From positions 62,001 through 126,000 of the forward strand of contig NZ_FOTR01000006.1 of assembly GCF_900114645.1 (NCBI RefSeq): a stretch of DNA of 64,000 bases, read 5' to 3'. The notes beneath the pieces were generated by a model. The model did no database searches. It worked only from the letters and a program-made list of their open reading frames with translations, and was not told the origin of the DNA. Below are positions 37,593 to 47,708 of the stretch, piece after piece. Both the position numbers and the translations under genes were made by a program. Source of the stretch: Gracilibacillus orientalis. Lineage in GTDB: Bacteria; Bacillota; Bacilli; Bacillales; Amphibacillaceae. Positions within the stretch are counted from its first letter, which is position 1. Each line of letters begins with the position of its first letter.

Positions 37593-38486
37593 TCACCCTG
37601 TCTGCTGAAATAATTTAGGGTGTAATAAACAATGGTAACTGTTATCAGCCACTAAATTCCCAAATTGAATACCTATTAAAACCTTCTTGTTTGTAAGTTG
37701 TACATTTTTCATATGTATTTCAAGTAAATCTGGTTTAAAGGCAATCATAAAATCATGTTGTCCACTCACTCCTTGAAAAGGTAATATTCGAAAAGTGGTA
37801 GAGGTAAAGTCATTCATTTCACCTTTCATCAAATTTTGAGCGGATGCTTGCAACTGCATCATATCTTCTTCGTCAAACCAATGCTTAAGAATAGTTTCAT
37901 CAACAATAATGACTGGGGTCTGGGTAAACGGATCGACTAAATGGTTTCCACTATCTAAATATCCTGTTGTTTCTACTTGTTTACCTTTCCACTCAATCGT
38001 GACGCTATAGTAAAACTCATGTTGGAACTGTTGCATTTTGTGCTTGTCCATTCGGTATTTTGTAAAGAACAATATAATAGGAAATCCTATTAAAACAAAT
38101 AAGCCATGTATTTGATCTGTAGCAAAACCTTGTCTAGATAAATAAGCTTCTGTTGAAAATAAAAAGTGAATGGCAAATAAGCCACCACCTATCGAAAATG
38201 TCATAAAATAAAATGAACAAAGCAACTTGAAATAGATAGCAACATTTTGAAAGCCAAAGGCAATCCAAATAATGATAAAAGAATGTGCAATTTTTAATAT
38301 CCATGAATCAATCGGAAATGTTGGAGCAATGAAAGATATCGGTACAATTAGAGATCCAAATAGACTGGCTATTACTAAGCGGTACCACTTCGTTATATGT
38401 TTAGTTACCGATTGTGTCAGTAATAGAATCATCCAGTCAATCATGAAATTAAGTAGCCATATGACTTCTACATAAACAACCACCAT
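37593..38486 (-). CDS. spoIIGA: Sigma-E processing peptidase SpoIIGA
   Basis: 297 residues. Five N-terminal membrane helices (about 5-145) precede a cytosolic aspartic-protease domain with catalytic D178 in GYLDSGN. It cleaves pro-sigma-E after SpoIIR signals from the forespore; the dimer supplies both active-site aspartates. First gene of the spoIIG operon, with a spoIIG-like promoter upstream. No bpr/bpf protease genes lie between it and ftsZ, unlike B. subtilis. Confidence 0.95.
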   Translation of the reverse strand: MVVVYVEVIWLLNFMIDWMILLLTQSVTKHITKWYRLVIASLFGSLIVPISFIAPTFPIDSWILKIAHSFIIIWIAFGFQNVAIYFKLLCSFYFMTFSIGGGLFAIHFLFSTEAYLSRQGFATDQIHGLFVLIGFPIILFFTKYRMDKHKMQQFQHEFYYSVTIEWKGKQVETTGYLDSGNHLVDPFTQTPVIIVDETILKHWFDEEDMMQLQASAQNLMKGEMNDFTSTTFRILPFQGVSGQHDFMIAFKPDLLEIHMKNVQLTNKKVLIGIQFGNLVADNSYHCLLHPKLFQQTG

Positions 38487-38532
38487 GTCCTTCCTTTCCA
38501 GCTAATATTAAATAAGCTTTACTTGTCTACTT

Positions 38533-38565
38533 AGTATAAAGAAAAGAATGAAAGAAGTCTGTCAC
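38533..38565 (-). promoter_or_regulatory. spoIIG promoter with unusually long spacer
   Basis: GTGACA (38560-38565) and TATACT (38533-38538) are 21 nt apart. In B. subtilis the Spo0A-activated spoIIG promoter also has an over-long spacer and the same TGACAGACTT context, which is visible here. Confidence 0.7.
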
Positions 38566-38764
38566 AGTTTGTATGCAAAAATCCTCTAGTTTTCAGAAAA
38601 AACCCATAAAAATGTTGAATAAAAAACTGTTCTATCTACATAGATGTAATGTAACCCTGCACTTTCCGATAGTTTCGGACTAGCGCGCTTCGTGAGACAC
38701 ATTCACAATATGTTTACTCCATAGTTTATGTTTTTTGTGCCTGATTTTTAATCTTTTTTCCATG

Positions 38765-38802
38765 CAAAAAAACCCGTTTCAATCGATATTGAAACGGGTT
38801 TG
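38765..38802 (-). terminator. Intrinsic terminator of ftsZ
   Basis: AAACCCGTTTCAAT pairs with ATTGAAACGGGTTT, followed on the minus strand by seven T. Ends the dcw transcript. Confidence 0.9.
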
Positions 38803-38834
38803 ATTTGGAACTCTAATATTAACATGTATTTGTT

Positions 38835-39983
38835 CTATCTTCTTCTATTTCGGTTTCTCAAAAATGTAGGTATATCTAATGTATCTTCTTCTTGTTTTGG
38901 TCTTGAAACGGAAGAAGTTGGACTTGGTTCTTGGTTTTTTTCTGGCTGTGGCTGCTGTTGCTGCTTTTCTCTCTTAGGAGAGCTTCCTTGTAAAACAGAT
39001 TTTGGTTTATTTTGTCCATTTTTGATTTGTGCTTCATCAAAGCCAGTTGCAATGACAGTTACGACAATTTCATCCTTCAAGTCTTCATTGATTACGGAAC
39101 CGAAAATAACATTTACTTCTTGATCCGCTGCGGATGTTACAATGTCTGCTGCTTCTTGCACTTCATATAAGCTCAAATTGGTTCCACCTGTAATGTTCAT
39201 AAGCACACCGTGTGCACCATCAATAGAAGTTTCCAGTAATGGAGAAGAAATAGCCTTCTTAGCCGCCTCAGCAGCTCGGCTTTCTCCTGTAGCAACACCA
39301 ATACCCATTAGTGCTGAACCTTTATCAGCCATAATAGTTTTCACATCGGCAAAGTCGACGTTAATTAATCCAGGTGTTGCAATTAAATCAGAAATACCTT
39401 GTACACCTTGTCGTAACACATTATCTGCTTCACGGAATGCTTCTAGCATAGGTGTATTTTTATCAATTATTTCTAGTAAACGATCATTAGGAATAACAAT
39501 AAGTGTATCAACACTGCTTTTCAGTCCATCGATACCTGAAACTGCTTGTGTTGCTCTTTTTTTGCCTTCAAAAGTAAACGGGCGAGTAACTACTCCTACT
39601 GTTAATGCCCCTATCTCTTTGGCTACTTGGGCAATTACCGGTGCAGCACCTGTTCCGGTACCACCACCCATACCAGCAGTAACAAAGACCATATCAGATC
39701 CTTTAAGGATTTCTTCAATTTGTTCCTTACTTTCTTCTGCAGCTTTTCTTCCTACCTCAGGATTTGCTCCTGCGCCCAAACCTCGAGTTAATTTTGTACC
39801 AATTTGCATTTTAACTTCTGCTTTCGAAAGATTTAATGCTTGTGCATCCGTATTCACGGCAATAAATTCTACCCCTTGAACACCATGCTCTATCATTCGG
39901 TTAACAGCGTTGCTTCCACCGCCGCCTACACCGATTACTTTTATCGTAGCTAGTTGATCCATATTCGTATCAAAGTCTAACAT
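38835..39983 (-). CDS. ftsZ: Cell-division tubulin homologue FtsZ
   Basis: 382 residues from the ATG at 39983 ([23 protein letters not shown]); GGAGG is upstream, and an earlier ATG covers that site. GTPase T4 loop GMGGGTGTG (residues 104-112), T7 loop [11 protein letters not shown], a Gln/Pro-rich linker (about 320-360) and the C-terminal peptide [16 protein letters not shown], which binds FtsA, SepF and other partners. It polymerises into the Z-ring. Last gene of the cluster. Confidence 0.97.
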   Translation of the reverse strand: MLDFDTNMDQLATIKVIGVGGGGSNAVNRMIEHGVQGVEFIAVNTDAQALNLSKAEVKMQIGTKLTRGLGAGANPEVGRKAAEESKEQIEEILKGSDMVFVTAGMGGGTGTGAAPVIAQVAKEIGALTVGVVTRPFTFEGKKRATQAVSGIDGLKSSVDTLIVIPNDRLLEIIDKNTPMLEAFREADNVLRQGVQGISDLIATPGLINVDFADVKTIMADKGSALMGIGVATGESRAAEAAKKAISSPLLETSIDGAHGVLMNITGGTNLSLYEVQEAADIVTSAADQEVNVIFGSVINEDLKDEIVVTVIATGFDEAQIKNGQNKPKSVLQGSSPKREKQQQQPQPEKNQEPSPTSSVSRPKQEEDTLDIPTFLRNRNRRR

Positions 39984-40049
39984 ACCATTTCCTCCCATTT
40001 TGCTAGATTAATAGTCTGTCTTTTCATGTCTTCATTTATTCCCATTTTC

Positions 40050-41348
40050 TTAATCAAAGAAATATTTGAAGAAGTTTGCTAATTTAGGTTCTTTCTTTTC
40101 TTTTACATTTTGTTTATTTGTTGATTTTTTTGTTCGTTTAGGTTTTGGTTTTTCAATTTCTGTATGATGTGCTTGTTCTCGTTGAACTGTTACTGCTTCT
40201 GAAAACTCTTTCCCTTGTATTTTCGCATTCTTATACGCAAATTTCAAGATACCAATTCCTGCTGTAAATTGAGGTTCACGAACACCTATATAATCAGGAA
40301 TGGCGATTCTAACATTACTTTGATAAATATCTTGTGCTAAATCAGCTGTCCCTGGCATACTCATCGTACCACCTGTAAGCACCAGACCACCTGGAATTTC
40401 ATCATACCCCATTTTCTGAATCTCTCGTGCACTATATACTAAAATTTCTTCTAATCTAGCTTCGATTATTTCAGTTAAATCCAATTGAGTATACATTTGT
40501 CTCTGATTACTGCCAATGATATTTACTTCAAATGTTTCCTCTTCGTTGGCATCACTATAGAAGGCATGTCCATGGTCGAGTTTAATATCTTCTGCTTCAT
40601 CTGATGTTGTACGTAGTCCAATAGACAAATCCTTCGAAATATTATATCCACCTAGTGGTACAACACTGGTACCTACCAAGCCATCATCTTCAAAAACAGA
40701 AACCGTTGTACTGCCTCCACCAATATCTAGTAATGCAACACCTAAACTTTTCTCATCTTGAGATAAGGCAACTTCACCTGTTGCTAATGGTTGCAAGCAA
40801 ATATCCATAATACTTAGCCCTGCTTTTTCTACACATTTCAAGATATTATGTAGCATCGTCTTTGAACAAGTAATAATGGTACCTTCCATCTCTAATCGGA
40901 CCCCAATCATCCCTCTTGGGTCTCGAATTTCATCTAATCCGTCAACGATAAATTGCTTTGGTATCACATCAACAATTTCTCTTTCAGGTGGAATCGACAT
41001 AACCTGTGCCGCATCCATTACTCTATGTATATCTTCTTCTGATATTTCTTTATCATCACTTGATACTGCAACCACTCCATGACAAGATTGTAATTGCACA
41101 TGATTACCATTAATTCCAACTATAACCTGATCAATATGTATATCTACCATGCGTTCAGCTTGTTCAACTGCAGTACGGATTGAATGCACAGTCTCATCTA
41201 TATCCACAATAGCTCCTTTTTTCATACCTAGAGACTTTGCTGTACCAACCCCAATCACATTTAAAGAATCACCGATGATTTCTCCAATGATAACCTTTAT
41301 TTTTGATGTACCTATATCCAAGCTGACTAGAATTTCACCGTTATCCAT
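40050..41348 (-). CDS. ftsA: Cell-division actin-like protein FtsA
   Basis: 432 residues, actin/Hsp70 ATPase fold. Phosphate 1 motif LVSLDIGTSKIKVIIGE, phosphate 2 LLDIGGGSTTVSVFED and an adenosine motif VLTGGTMSMPG. A basic linker (PKPKRTKKSTNK) leads to an amphipathic C-terminal membrane-binding helix (LANFFKYFFD). It anchors FtsZ to the membrane. GGAGGTG precedes the ATG. A 148-nt AT-rich gap upstream of ftsA could hold a promoter; a TATAAT lies near 41,438 but no good -35 is seen. Confidence 0.97.
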   Translation of the reverse strand: MDNGEILVSLDIGTSKIKVIIGEIIGDSLNVIGVGTAKSLGMKKGAIVDIDETVHSIRTAVEQAERMVDIHIDQVIVGINGNHVQLQSCHGVVAVSSDDKEISEEDIHRVMDAAQVMSIPPEREIVDVIPKQFIVDGLDEIRDPRGMIGVRLEMEGTIITCSKTMLHNILKCVEKAGLSIMDICLQPLATGEVALSQDEKSLGVALLDIGGGSTTVSVFEDDGLVGTSVVPLGGYNISKDLSIGLRTTSDEAEDIKLDHGHAFYSDANEEETFEVNIIGSNQRQMYTQLDLTEIIEARLEEILVYSAREIQKMGYDEIPGGLVLTGGTMSMPGTADLAQDIYQSNVRIAIPDYIGVREPQFTAGIGILKFAYKNAKIQGKEFSEAVTVQREQAHHTEIEKPKPKRTKKSTNKQNVKEKKEPKLANFFKYFFD

Positions 41349-41496
41349 AAGGCACCTCCTATTTCACTCCTATTTCAATGCATTAAACTACGATTCATTT
41401 CATATAAGTATATTAAACTGTATTAAACACTATTATAATAAAAAAAACAATATTTTTACATGAATATATGTAAATTTATCGCAAAAATATTAAATA

Positions 41497-41865
41497 TTAT
41501 GATTTATCATCTTTTTTTGCCTGTTTACGCATGTAATATTTCCTAAATATTAGTCTTCTTATAATAGATAGATTTTGGAATAACCTAACTCCAAATGCAA
41601 AGATTGCTGCTAAATATAAGTCTATTCCTAGCTGTACACCTATAAATGCTAAAAAGCCAGCTAATAAAACATTGAAGAAAAAACCAGAAACGAATACTTT
41701 TTGGTCAAATTTCGACTCCAATTGTGCCCTAACACCACCAAATAAGGTATCTAAAGCAGCTAACACTGCAATAGATAAATAATTGGTATCTTCAGCTGGA
41801 ATACTCATATTTGTCATAAAACCTAATAATAAACCAATTATTAAAAACAATGCCGGCAACCACAT
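41497..41865 (-). CDS. sbp: Small basic membrane protein Sbp (DUF1290)
   Basis: 122 residues with three membrane helices (about 2-18, 28-45, 62-95) and a basic tail (RKYYMRKQAKKDDKS). It is the conserved DUF1290 member of the Bacillus ftsA upstream region. Function unknown; its position suggests envelope or division. The start shares one base with the ylxX stop. Confidence 0.9.
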   Translation of the reverse strand: MWLPALFLIIGLLLGFMTNMSIPAEDTNYLSIAVLAALDTLFGGVRAQLESKFDQKVFVSGFFFNVLLAGFLAFIGVQLGIDLYLAAIFAFGVRLFQNLSIIRRLIFRKYYMRKQAKKDDKS

Positions 41866-42590
41866 TAGCTTTCACCTTCTTCTGGGACATCAACAATATC
41901 TACATCCTGTAAGTCAATAAGATCATCATACTCTGGGAGTACGATATCACTTTGTTTTGATATACTCATTGTAACATTTTCTAACGCGAAGTAATCACCT
42001 ATTTCACTAACCTCTATATGGTTTACTATTTCTTCCGAATTATTTGTTAGAACATATATTTCTGTTGGTAGATCTCCAATGGAAGTATTGTTTACATAGA
42101 TGTTTCCATTCACATCTCTAATTGGAGTTATATTAGTGATACGCTGGTTTTCAATGGCCATTTCCGTTGCACCAGCTGCACTCAACTCATTGATAAATAA
42201 TTGAAGTAATTCAGCATTTATTTCAGGATATTCTTGATAATCATCATCTAAAAACATTGGTTCCAACTTAATAATAAGTCCTTGTCCTTGTTTTTCTGTT
42301 AATCCTGCTTGTTCTCGTAATTGTTGGATGGAATTTTGTAATGACTCAATTTGCTGGTGTTCAGTTTGCTCTCGATACTCACGAAGTGTGTTTTCCGCTT
42401 CCGCGATCTCTGTGTACAAATTTTGCTGAACTTTTTGTTCTTCTAACAGTGCTGTTCTAATTTCCCAAGTGTCTCTCGTATCTCGTTCTGTAGTTTGGTA
42501 ATTGGTGTTAAATAAAATAGCTATCATAAAGCCAATCAATAAACAAACTAACCCTATCGTAAAGTGCTGTTTTGTAAAAATAGTTTTCAT
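41865..42590 (-). CDS. ylxX: DUF881 family protein
   Basis: 241 residues from the ATG at 42590 (MKTIFTKQHFTIGL). One N-terminal helix (about 8-27), a coiled coil (about 40-88) and a DUF881 domain (LIIKLEPMF, then NELSAAGATEMAIENQRI). An acidic tail follows. Probably membrane-anchored with an external domain; function unknown. It is one of two tandem DUF881 paralogues and starts four nt after the other ends. Confidence 0.88.
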   Translation of the reverse strand: MKTIFTKQHFTIGLVCLLIGFMIAILFNTNYQTTERDTRDTWEIRTALLEEQKVQQNLYTEIAEAENTLREYREQTEHQQIESLQNSIQQLREQAGLTEKQGQGLIIKLEPMFLDDDYQEYPEINAELLQLFINELSAAGATEMAIENQRITNITPIRDVNGNIYVNNTSIGDLPTEIYVLTNNSEEIVNHIEVSEIGDYFALENVTMSISKQSDIVLPEYDDLIDLQDVDIVDVPEEGES

Positions 42591-42594
42591 ACTG

Positions 42595-43281
42595 TCACAT
42601 ATCCTTCGCGTACATTTCAACATTAGAGTTCTTCTCAATCGTTACTTCAATATTATCCTGGACAAGTTGGTCAATGACCCCATTTTTAAGGTTTAAACTG
42701 ACATCCAAAACTTCTTGATCACCAATTGCTGATATCACAAATGGTGCAGGATATGAAGTCCCATCAATCGAAATAACAGGTCCAATACAAGATATGTAAC
42801 TATTACGGTATATTCGCTGTCCATTAATTGCTATAGCTTTAGCGCCTGCACTAAATAATTCGTTTACTGTTTGATGAATGTGCCGGTCATGAACAATATA
42901 TTGATTCGCATGATCCTCGGCAGGAATAAAACTTGCATCTTTTAATGTCACCATAATACCATCACCACTAATAGACAATTCACCCGTTAATTTTTGTAAA
43001 TTAGATTTAGTAACTACTAAATCTTTTAATACATCAGCTTCTTCACCTATATCCTGTTCAGTGGACTGTACTTCCTGTCGAATTTGACTTAATTCTGATC
43101 TTAATTGTTTATTTTTTTCTTCCATATCGATTAATTGTTTACGGTAATAGAAATCTCTTTCCCATTCCTCATTATTGACTTGTACAATTTCTGCAGTTGA
43201 TTTTGTTTGCTGATAACTAAAAGTTAACAAGAAGCCCAATACCAAAAAGACCAATGCAAATACTAATTGTCTACTCTTCAT
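42595..43281 (-). CDS. ylxW: DUF881 family protein
   Basis: 228 residues. N-terminal membrane helix (about 6-23), coiled coil (about 40-85) and the DUF881 domain (DGIMVTLKDASF, then VNELFSAGAKAIAINGQRI and SAIGDQEVLD). Homologous to the next gene downstream, so the pair arose by duplication. The start overlaps divIB by 11 nt. Function unknown; conserved next to division genes in Firmicutes. Confidence 0.88.
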   Translation of the reverse strand: MKSRQLVFALVFLVLGFLLTFSYQQTKSTAEIVQVNNEEWERDFYYRKQLIDMEEKNKQLRSELSQIRQEVQSTEQDIGEEADVLKDLVVTKSNLQKLTGELSISGDGIMVTLKDASFIPAEDHANQYIVHDRHIHQTVNELFSAGAKAIAINGQRIYRNSYISCIGPVISIDGTSYPAPFVISAIGDQEVLDVSLNLKNGVIDQLVQDNIEVTIEKNSNVEMYAKDM

Positions 43282-44053
43282 TTTCCTCCTCCACTTCCTT
43301 ATCTACACTATAAGGAGTAAATACCGCTCCGCTTTCGTCAATTTTAATAATACCTTCTTTGTTCTTATCCAACTGACTTACAATAGAAGGATAACTATCA
43401 AGATTAGAAGATAAATTCCGAATCGAAGACTCGACCTCCTGGCCATCTGTCATATATAAATTCACCTTGTAAGGATTGGAGTCTGACGGAATCCATTTCA
43501 CTTCAGAGATTAATGCAAAAACATATGGAGAAAGATTGGCTAATTCTTCCGATAATTCTTGTAAATAGTTATTATCACTAAATCCTTTTAAAATGGGAAC
43601 ATCCCCATGTATATCGGAAGAATTAACCTTATCTAACAATTTGCCATTTTCCAAAAGTGGTTGTATTTTTCCATCCACTTCAACATAGGCCACATGGCTT
43701 AATTCCGTTATTTCCATAATGATCGTATTCGGAAAAGATTTCGAAACATCAGCCTCTTTCACTTGTGGATGTGAAATGATATTTTCTTCTAACTCTTTTG
43801 TTTGTACTCCCCAAAAATTTGCATTTTCTTCTATTTCACTTTGGTTAATTATTTCTTCTTTTGTCAGCCATTGCAAACCATTTACTGATATATTTTTCAC
43901 ATAACTCATAGGTGATTGAAGATAGATCACCGTAAAAATTAATACAAAAAAGATGAGCACATAAAAAATCAGTTTTCTGTTTGCTTTTTTTCGACGCTCT
44001 TGTTTCAATTTTGGTATACGATCTTCTATTGAAACGACTCTTTTTTGTACCAT
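43271..44053 (-). CDS. divIB: Cell-division protein DivIB (FtsQ)
   Basis: 260 residues, bitopic. A basic cytosolic tail (KLKQERRKKANRK) and one helix (about 28-46) precede a POTRA domain (YVKNISVNGLQWLTKEEI, about 50-120) and a beta domain; the tail is acidic (EVEEENEE). It forms the FtsL-DivIC-DivIB complex that controls septal synthesis. It follows spoVE directly; murG and murB, expected in between, are missing. Confidence 0.94.
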   Translation of the reverse strand: MVQKRVVSIEDRIPKLKQERRKKANRKLIFYVLIFFVLIFTVIYLQSPMSYVKNISVNGLQWLTKEEIINQSEIEENANFWGVQTKELEENIISHPQVKEADVSKSFPNTIIMEITELSHVAYVEVDGKIQPLLENGKLLDKVNSSDIHGDVPILKGFSDNNYLQELSEELANLSPYVFALISEVKWIPSDSNPYKVNLYMTDGQEVESSIRNLSSNLDSYPSIVSQLDKNKEGIIKIDESGAVFTPYSVDKEVEEENEE

Positions 44054-44150
44054 ATCTATACTTCCTTTTATTCACTAAATTTTGTATTCATGTCTTGTTT
44101 CGATTATATCATAGTCATTACTATCTAGGAATCATCCAAAACTCCCAAGT

Positions 44151-45257
44151 TTATTGTCGATATTTACTAATGTTAATTAATATTCCGACAGAACAAAGGG
44201 TCAATGTCAAAGAAGAACCACCATAACTCAAGAATGGCAAGGTAATTCCTGTGACTGGAATTAAACCGATCACAACACTGATATTAATCATTACCTGGAT
44301 AGCAATCATACCGACAATTCCCACAGCTAGCAATCTAGCGAACAGATCAGGTGCGTGAATCGCCGTTAATATTCCTCGCCATATAAATAAAATGAATAGC
44401 ACAATGACAAAACCTGCACCTATAAAGCCTAACTCCTCTGCAATTATTGCAAAAATAAAATCATTATGTGGTTCCGGTAGGTAAAAATATTTTTGCAGAC
44501 TATTTCCAAAACCAACCCCTAATAGTCCCCCAGGACCAATCGCATACAAGGACTGAATAATTTGAAAACCAGTCCCTAATGGGTCCTGCCAAGGGTCAAG
44601 AAAAGCTGTAATCCGGTTGATTCTGTATGGAGCAGAGATGATAAGCAAAAGAAAACCAATGACACCAAAACCAGCTAAAAATACAAAGTGAATGATTTTG
44701 GCACCAGCTACGAAAATTAATAAAAAACAGGTTAATAGAAACACCATACCTGTACCTAAATCCGGCTGAAGCATGATAATAAGAAAAACAACTACTGAAA
44801 GCAACAGAGGTGGAAGAAAACCTTTTTTGAATTCCGTAATCCTATCCTGTTGATTGACTAGAAATCCACTTAAGAACATAATCATGGCAAGTTTAATAAA
44901 TTCTGCCGGCTGAATGCTAAACGCACCTACTCCTATCCAACTTCTTGCACCACCCCTAACCATTCCAATACCTGGAATTAAAACGGCAATTAACAGGATA
45001 AGGCAACTAATAAAAATCCATTTCCGATGCTTTATCCATTGAAAATAGGAGATGTTGGATACAATCATCATTGCAATAACACCAACACCAGCAAATAGTA
45101 CTTGTCGTTTCAGGAAATAGAAAGAATCATTGAACTTATACTCGGCCCAAATCGAGGATGCACTATAAACCATGATTGTTCCGACCAACAAAATAGCAAT
45201 AATTACAAAAATCAAAAAATAATCTGGCTTATGTTGATTTTTTAACATTGGTTGCAC
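44151..45257 (-). CDS. spoVE: SEDS peptidoglycan polymerase SpoVE (FtsW/RodA family)
   Basis: 368 residues and ten membrane helices. Family signatures include PDLGTGMVFLLT, APYRINRI, FDPLGTGFQIIQS-like WQDPLGTGFQIIQS and the C-terminal GITLPFLSYGGSS. Sequence and position match SpoVE, which polymerises spore cortex glycan with SpoVD. I favour the GTG at 45257, with GGGGG seven nt upstream; the ATG at 45248 is too far from any ribosome-binding site. The GGGGG lies in the 3' arm of a terminator-like hairpin. Confidence 0.92.
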   Translation of the reverse strand: MQPMLKNQHKPDYFLIFVIIAILLVGTIMVYSASSIWAEYKFNDSFYFLKRQVLFAGVGVIAMMIVSNISYFQWIKHRKWIFISCLILLIAVLIPGIGMVRGGARSWIGVGAFSIQPAEFIKLAMIMFLSGFLVNQQDRITEFKKGFLPPLLLSVVVFLIIMLQPDLGTGMVFLLTCFLLIFVAGAKIIHFVFLAGFGVIGFLLLIISAPYRINRITAFLDPWQDPLGTGFQIIQSLYAIGPGGLLGVGFGNSLQKYFYLPEPHNDFIFAIIAEELGFIGAGFVIVLFILFIWRGILTAIHAPDLFARLLAVGIVGMIAIQVMINISVVIGLIPVTGITLPFLSYGGSSLTLTLCSVGILINISKYRQ

Positions 45258-45293
45258 AAAAAAACCCCCAAATCTTTTAATAAATTTAGGGGC
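45258..45293 (-). terminator. Terminator-like hairpin directly before spoVE
   Basis: CCCCTAAAT pairs with ATTTGGGG with one bulge. Seven T then run straight into the spoVE GTG start. It lies after murD and may attenuate read-through. Confidence 0.6.
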
Positions 45294-45348
45294 TCGTTTT
45301 ATTTTGATACAACATGGTCTGTGCTTATTATAATAGACAAGCCCCCCA

Positions 45349-46695
45349 TTATAATTTATGCACAGATTCCATAAACATGTTGCCTCTTTCTTCAAAGGTT
45401 TTATATTGATCCCAACTTGCACAAGCAGGTGACAATAAGACAACATCTTCTTCATTGGATAATTGATACGCTTTTTGAACAGCTTCTTTCATCGTGTCGA
45501 CCATTTCTAAATTTTCTATTCCACTAGCTTCTCCGATTTTTCTTAATTTTTGGGTTGTTTCTCCAAATAATACAAGTGCCTTCACATTTGACATATATGG
45601 TAACAAATCATCAAATTCATTGCCGCGGTCAAGACCACCTGCCAGCAATATGATCGGTTGATTAAAGGCAGATAATGCCTTAGTTGTTGCAAGTATATTA
45701 GTAGCCTTGGAATCATTATAAAACTTTCGACCATTTACATCTTTAACAAATTGCAGTCGATGTGACACACCTGTAAATGTTGTAAGGACTGTTTCAATAA
45801 CTTGGTTTGAAATACCTTCAATTTTTGCCACGGAAATAGCAGCTAAAATATTCTCTAGGTTATGTTCACCAACTAATACAATTGAAGCTAATTCAATCAC
45901 TTTCTCACCACGAAAATAAATTGCCTTCTCATCACAATACGTACCGTTCGATACTACTTCTTTACGGCTAAATGGCACAAGATTTGAGCTAGCATTTTTA
46001 ATCATGTTTAAGATACGTTGATCATCAGCATTATAAACTAAGTAGTCATGTTCTGTTTGATTTTTAAATATATTTGCTTTTGCATTGTGATACTGTTCCA
46101 ATGTATGATGATAATCCAAATGTGCTTCGAAAAGATTTAGTAACACCGCAATATTAGGTTTAAATGTACTAATACCTAATAACTGAAAGGAAGATAATTC
46201 GGCAATCATTGTTTGTTTATCGTGCATTTGCTCGGCAACTTCTGATGCAACATGACCGATATTTCCCGCTAAACTTACAGGAGAATCTGCTTTTTTAAAC
46301 ATTTCATATATTAAAGTAGTTGTCGTGGTTTTTCCATTTGAACCAGTAATTCCTACAGTTTGATTAATATCAAAGTACGGTATTAACTCTATTTCTGTTA
46401 ATACCGGAATCCGATTTTTAACAGCCTGATCTATTAAAATATTTTCATAGGGAATACCTGGGTTTTTAATAATGGCGTCGACATCCTCCAGCAATGATAA
46501 GGGGTGTTCACCAACAATTACAGAGATACCCTGGGATTGTAAACTTTGTACATTTTCATCGTCTTCAGAGGCTTTTAAATCATTCGCGATAACTTTTACA
46601 CCATTTCTACTTAACAACTTCGCAACAGCTGTTCCACTTTTTGCAAGGCCTAATACAAGTACTTTAGCAAAAGGGAACTCCTTTAGTACTCTCAT
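45349..46695 (-). CDS. murD: UDP-N-acetylmuramoyl-L-alanine:D-glutamate ligase
   Basis: 448 residues. N-terminal UDP-binding Rossmann domain ([18 protein letters not shown]), central ATP-binding P-loop [15 protein letters not shown] (near 110) and a C-terminal ligase domain with [19 protein letters not shown]. It adds D-Glu to UDP-MurNAc-L-Ala in the cytosol. It overlaps mraY by 4 nt. Confidence 0.96.
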   Translation of the reverse strand: MRVLKEFPFAKVLVLGLAKSGTAVAKLLSRNGVKVIANDLKASEDDENVQSLQSQGISVIVGEHPLSLLEDVDAIIKNPGIPYENILIDQAVKNRIPVLTEIELIPYFDINQTVGITGSNGKTTTTTLIYEMFKKADSPVSLAGNIGHVASEVAEQMHDKQTMIAELSSFQLLGISTFKPNIAVLLNLFEAHLDYHHTLEQYHNAKANIFKNQTEHDYLVYNADDQRILNMIKNASSNLVPFSRKEVVSNGTYCDEKAIYFRGEKVIELASIVLVGEHNLENILAAISVAKIEGISNQVIETVLTTFTGVSHRLQFVKDVNGRKFYNDSKATNILATTKALSAFNQPIILLAGGLDRGNEFDDLLPYMSNVKALVLFGETTQKLRKIGEASGIENLEMVDTMKEAVQKAYQLSNEEDVVLLSPACASWDQYKTFEERGNMFMESVHKL

Positions 46696-47678
46696 GATGC
46701 CAACACCTCAATATATATGCCTAATATAGCAAATAAAATACCTATCGCCCAGAATGTAGTAACGACACGCCATTCAGACCAACCTTTTAACTCATAGTGG
46801 TGATGCAGCGGACTCATTAAAAAGATCCTTTTTCCTCTTGTTTTGAAGGAAATAACCTGAATGATAACGGACAATGTCTCTAAAACGAAAACTCCACCGA
46901 TAATTACTAATATAATCTCCAACTTTAATAATATAGCAATGGCTGCAATCGCACCACCTAGCGCCAATGATCCAGTATCTCCCATGAATACCTTAGCAGG
47001 ATGTGCATTAAATACTAAGAAGCCTAGTAATGCACCTACAACCGATAAACTAAACAGTGTCACGCTTAAATTCGGGATACCGTACCAAGCTAATATTGCA
47101 AATGCTCCGAAAGCAATAGCAGCCGTACCAGCCAATAACCCATCCAGTCCATCAGTAAGATTTACTGCATTAGAAGCACCAACTAACATTAACACGATAA
47201 AAATAGGATAAAACCATCCTAAGTCAAAGGAGACTTCTGTACCTGGGATAGCAATACTTGTTGAAAAATTTTGTTGCAGTAAAACTACATAAAATATAAT
47301 AGCAATCACTATTTGCCCTAATAACTTTTGCTTGGAGGTTAGTCCCAGATTTCGTTTTAATACCACTTTAATAAAATCATCAAGAAAACCTAATATGCCA
47401 AATCCAATCAACACTAATAGTAACAATAATACTTCATATCCTAATGCACCATTATTGACACGGGCAACGACAACGATGCTTGTTATCGTAATACTTAGAA
47501 TAATCATGACCCCGCCCATAGTTGGAGTGCCTGACTTTTTCTGGTGTGATTGAGGCCCTTCTTCTCTTATACTTTGTCCAAATTTTAACCTTTTAAGAAA
47601 AGGAATTAAAATGGGGGATAGTAGGACAGTAATTAAAAATGCGATCGCTACTGTAATTAAAAATGTATATTCATTCAT
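46692..47678 (-). CDS. mraY: Phospho-N-acetylmuramoyl-pentapeptide transferase
   Basis: 328 residues from the ATG at 47678 ([15 protein letters not shown]), ten membrane helices. Conserved motifs [27 protein letters not shown] (metal-binding Asp) and [15 protein letters not shown]. It transfers phospho-MurNAc-pentapeptide to undecaprenyl phosphate, making lipid I. The longer frame upstream covers the GGAGA site. Confidence 0.96.
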   Translation of the reverse strand: MNEYTFLITVAIAFLITVLLSPILIPFLKRLKFGQSIREEGPQSHQKKSGTPTMGGVMIILSITITSIVVVARVNNGALGYEVLLLLLVLIGFGILGFLDDFIKVVLKRNLGLTSKQKLLGQIVIAIIFYVVLLQQNFSTSIAIPGTEVSFDLGWFYPIFIVLMLVGASNAVNLTDGLDGLLAGTAAIAFGAFAILAWYGIPNLSVTLFSLSVVGALLGFLVFNAHPAKVFMGDTGSLALGGAIAAIAILLKLEIILVIIGGVFVLETLSVIIQVISFKTRGKRIFLMSPLHHHYELKGWSEWRVVTTFWAIGILFAILGIYIEVLAS

Positions 47679-47708
47679 CCATGTTCTCTCCAATCTCCTA
47701 TCCAAGTG

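Larger units (their letters stand above)
38487..38834. other. Gap between spoIIGA and ftsZ
   Basis: No gene is seen. The gap holds the spoIIG promoter (38,533-38,565), a short inverted repeat near 38,667 (CCGA/TCGG) and the ftsZ terminator. Confidence 0.6.

Noticed and set aside
39142-39879. Plus-strand open frame of 245 codons
   Set aside because: Lies wholly antisense to ftsZ, has no ribosome-binding site and no protein-like domains; an open antisense frame caused by codon bias.
41349-41496. Promoter before ftsA
   Set aside because: A TATAAT is present near 41,438 but no -35 at proper spacing, so I do not list it as a feature.
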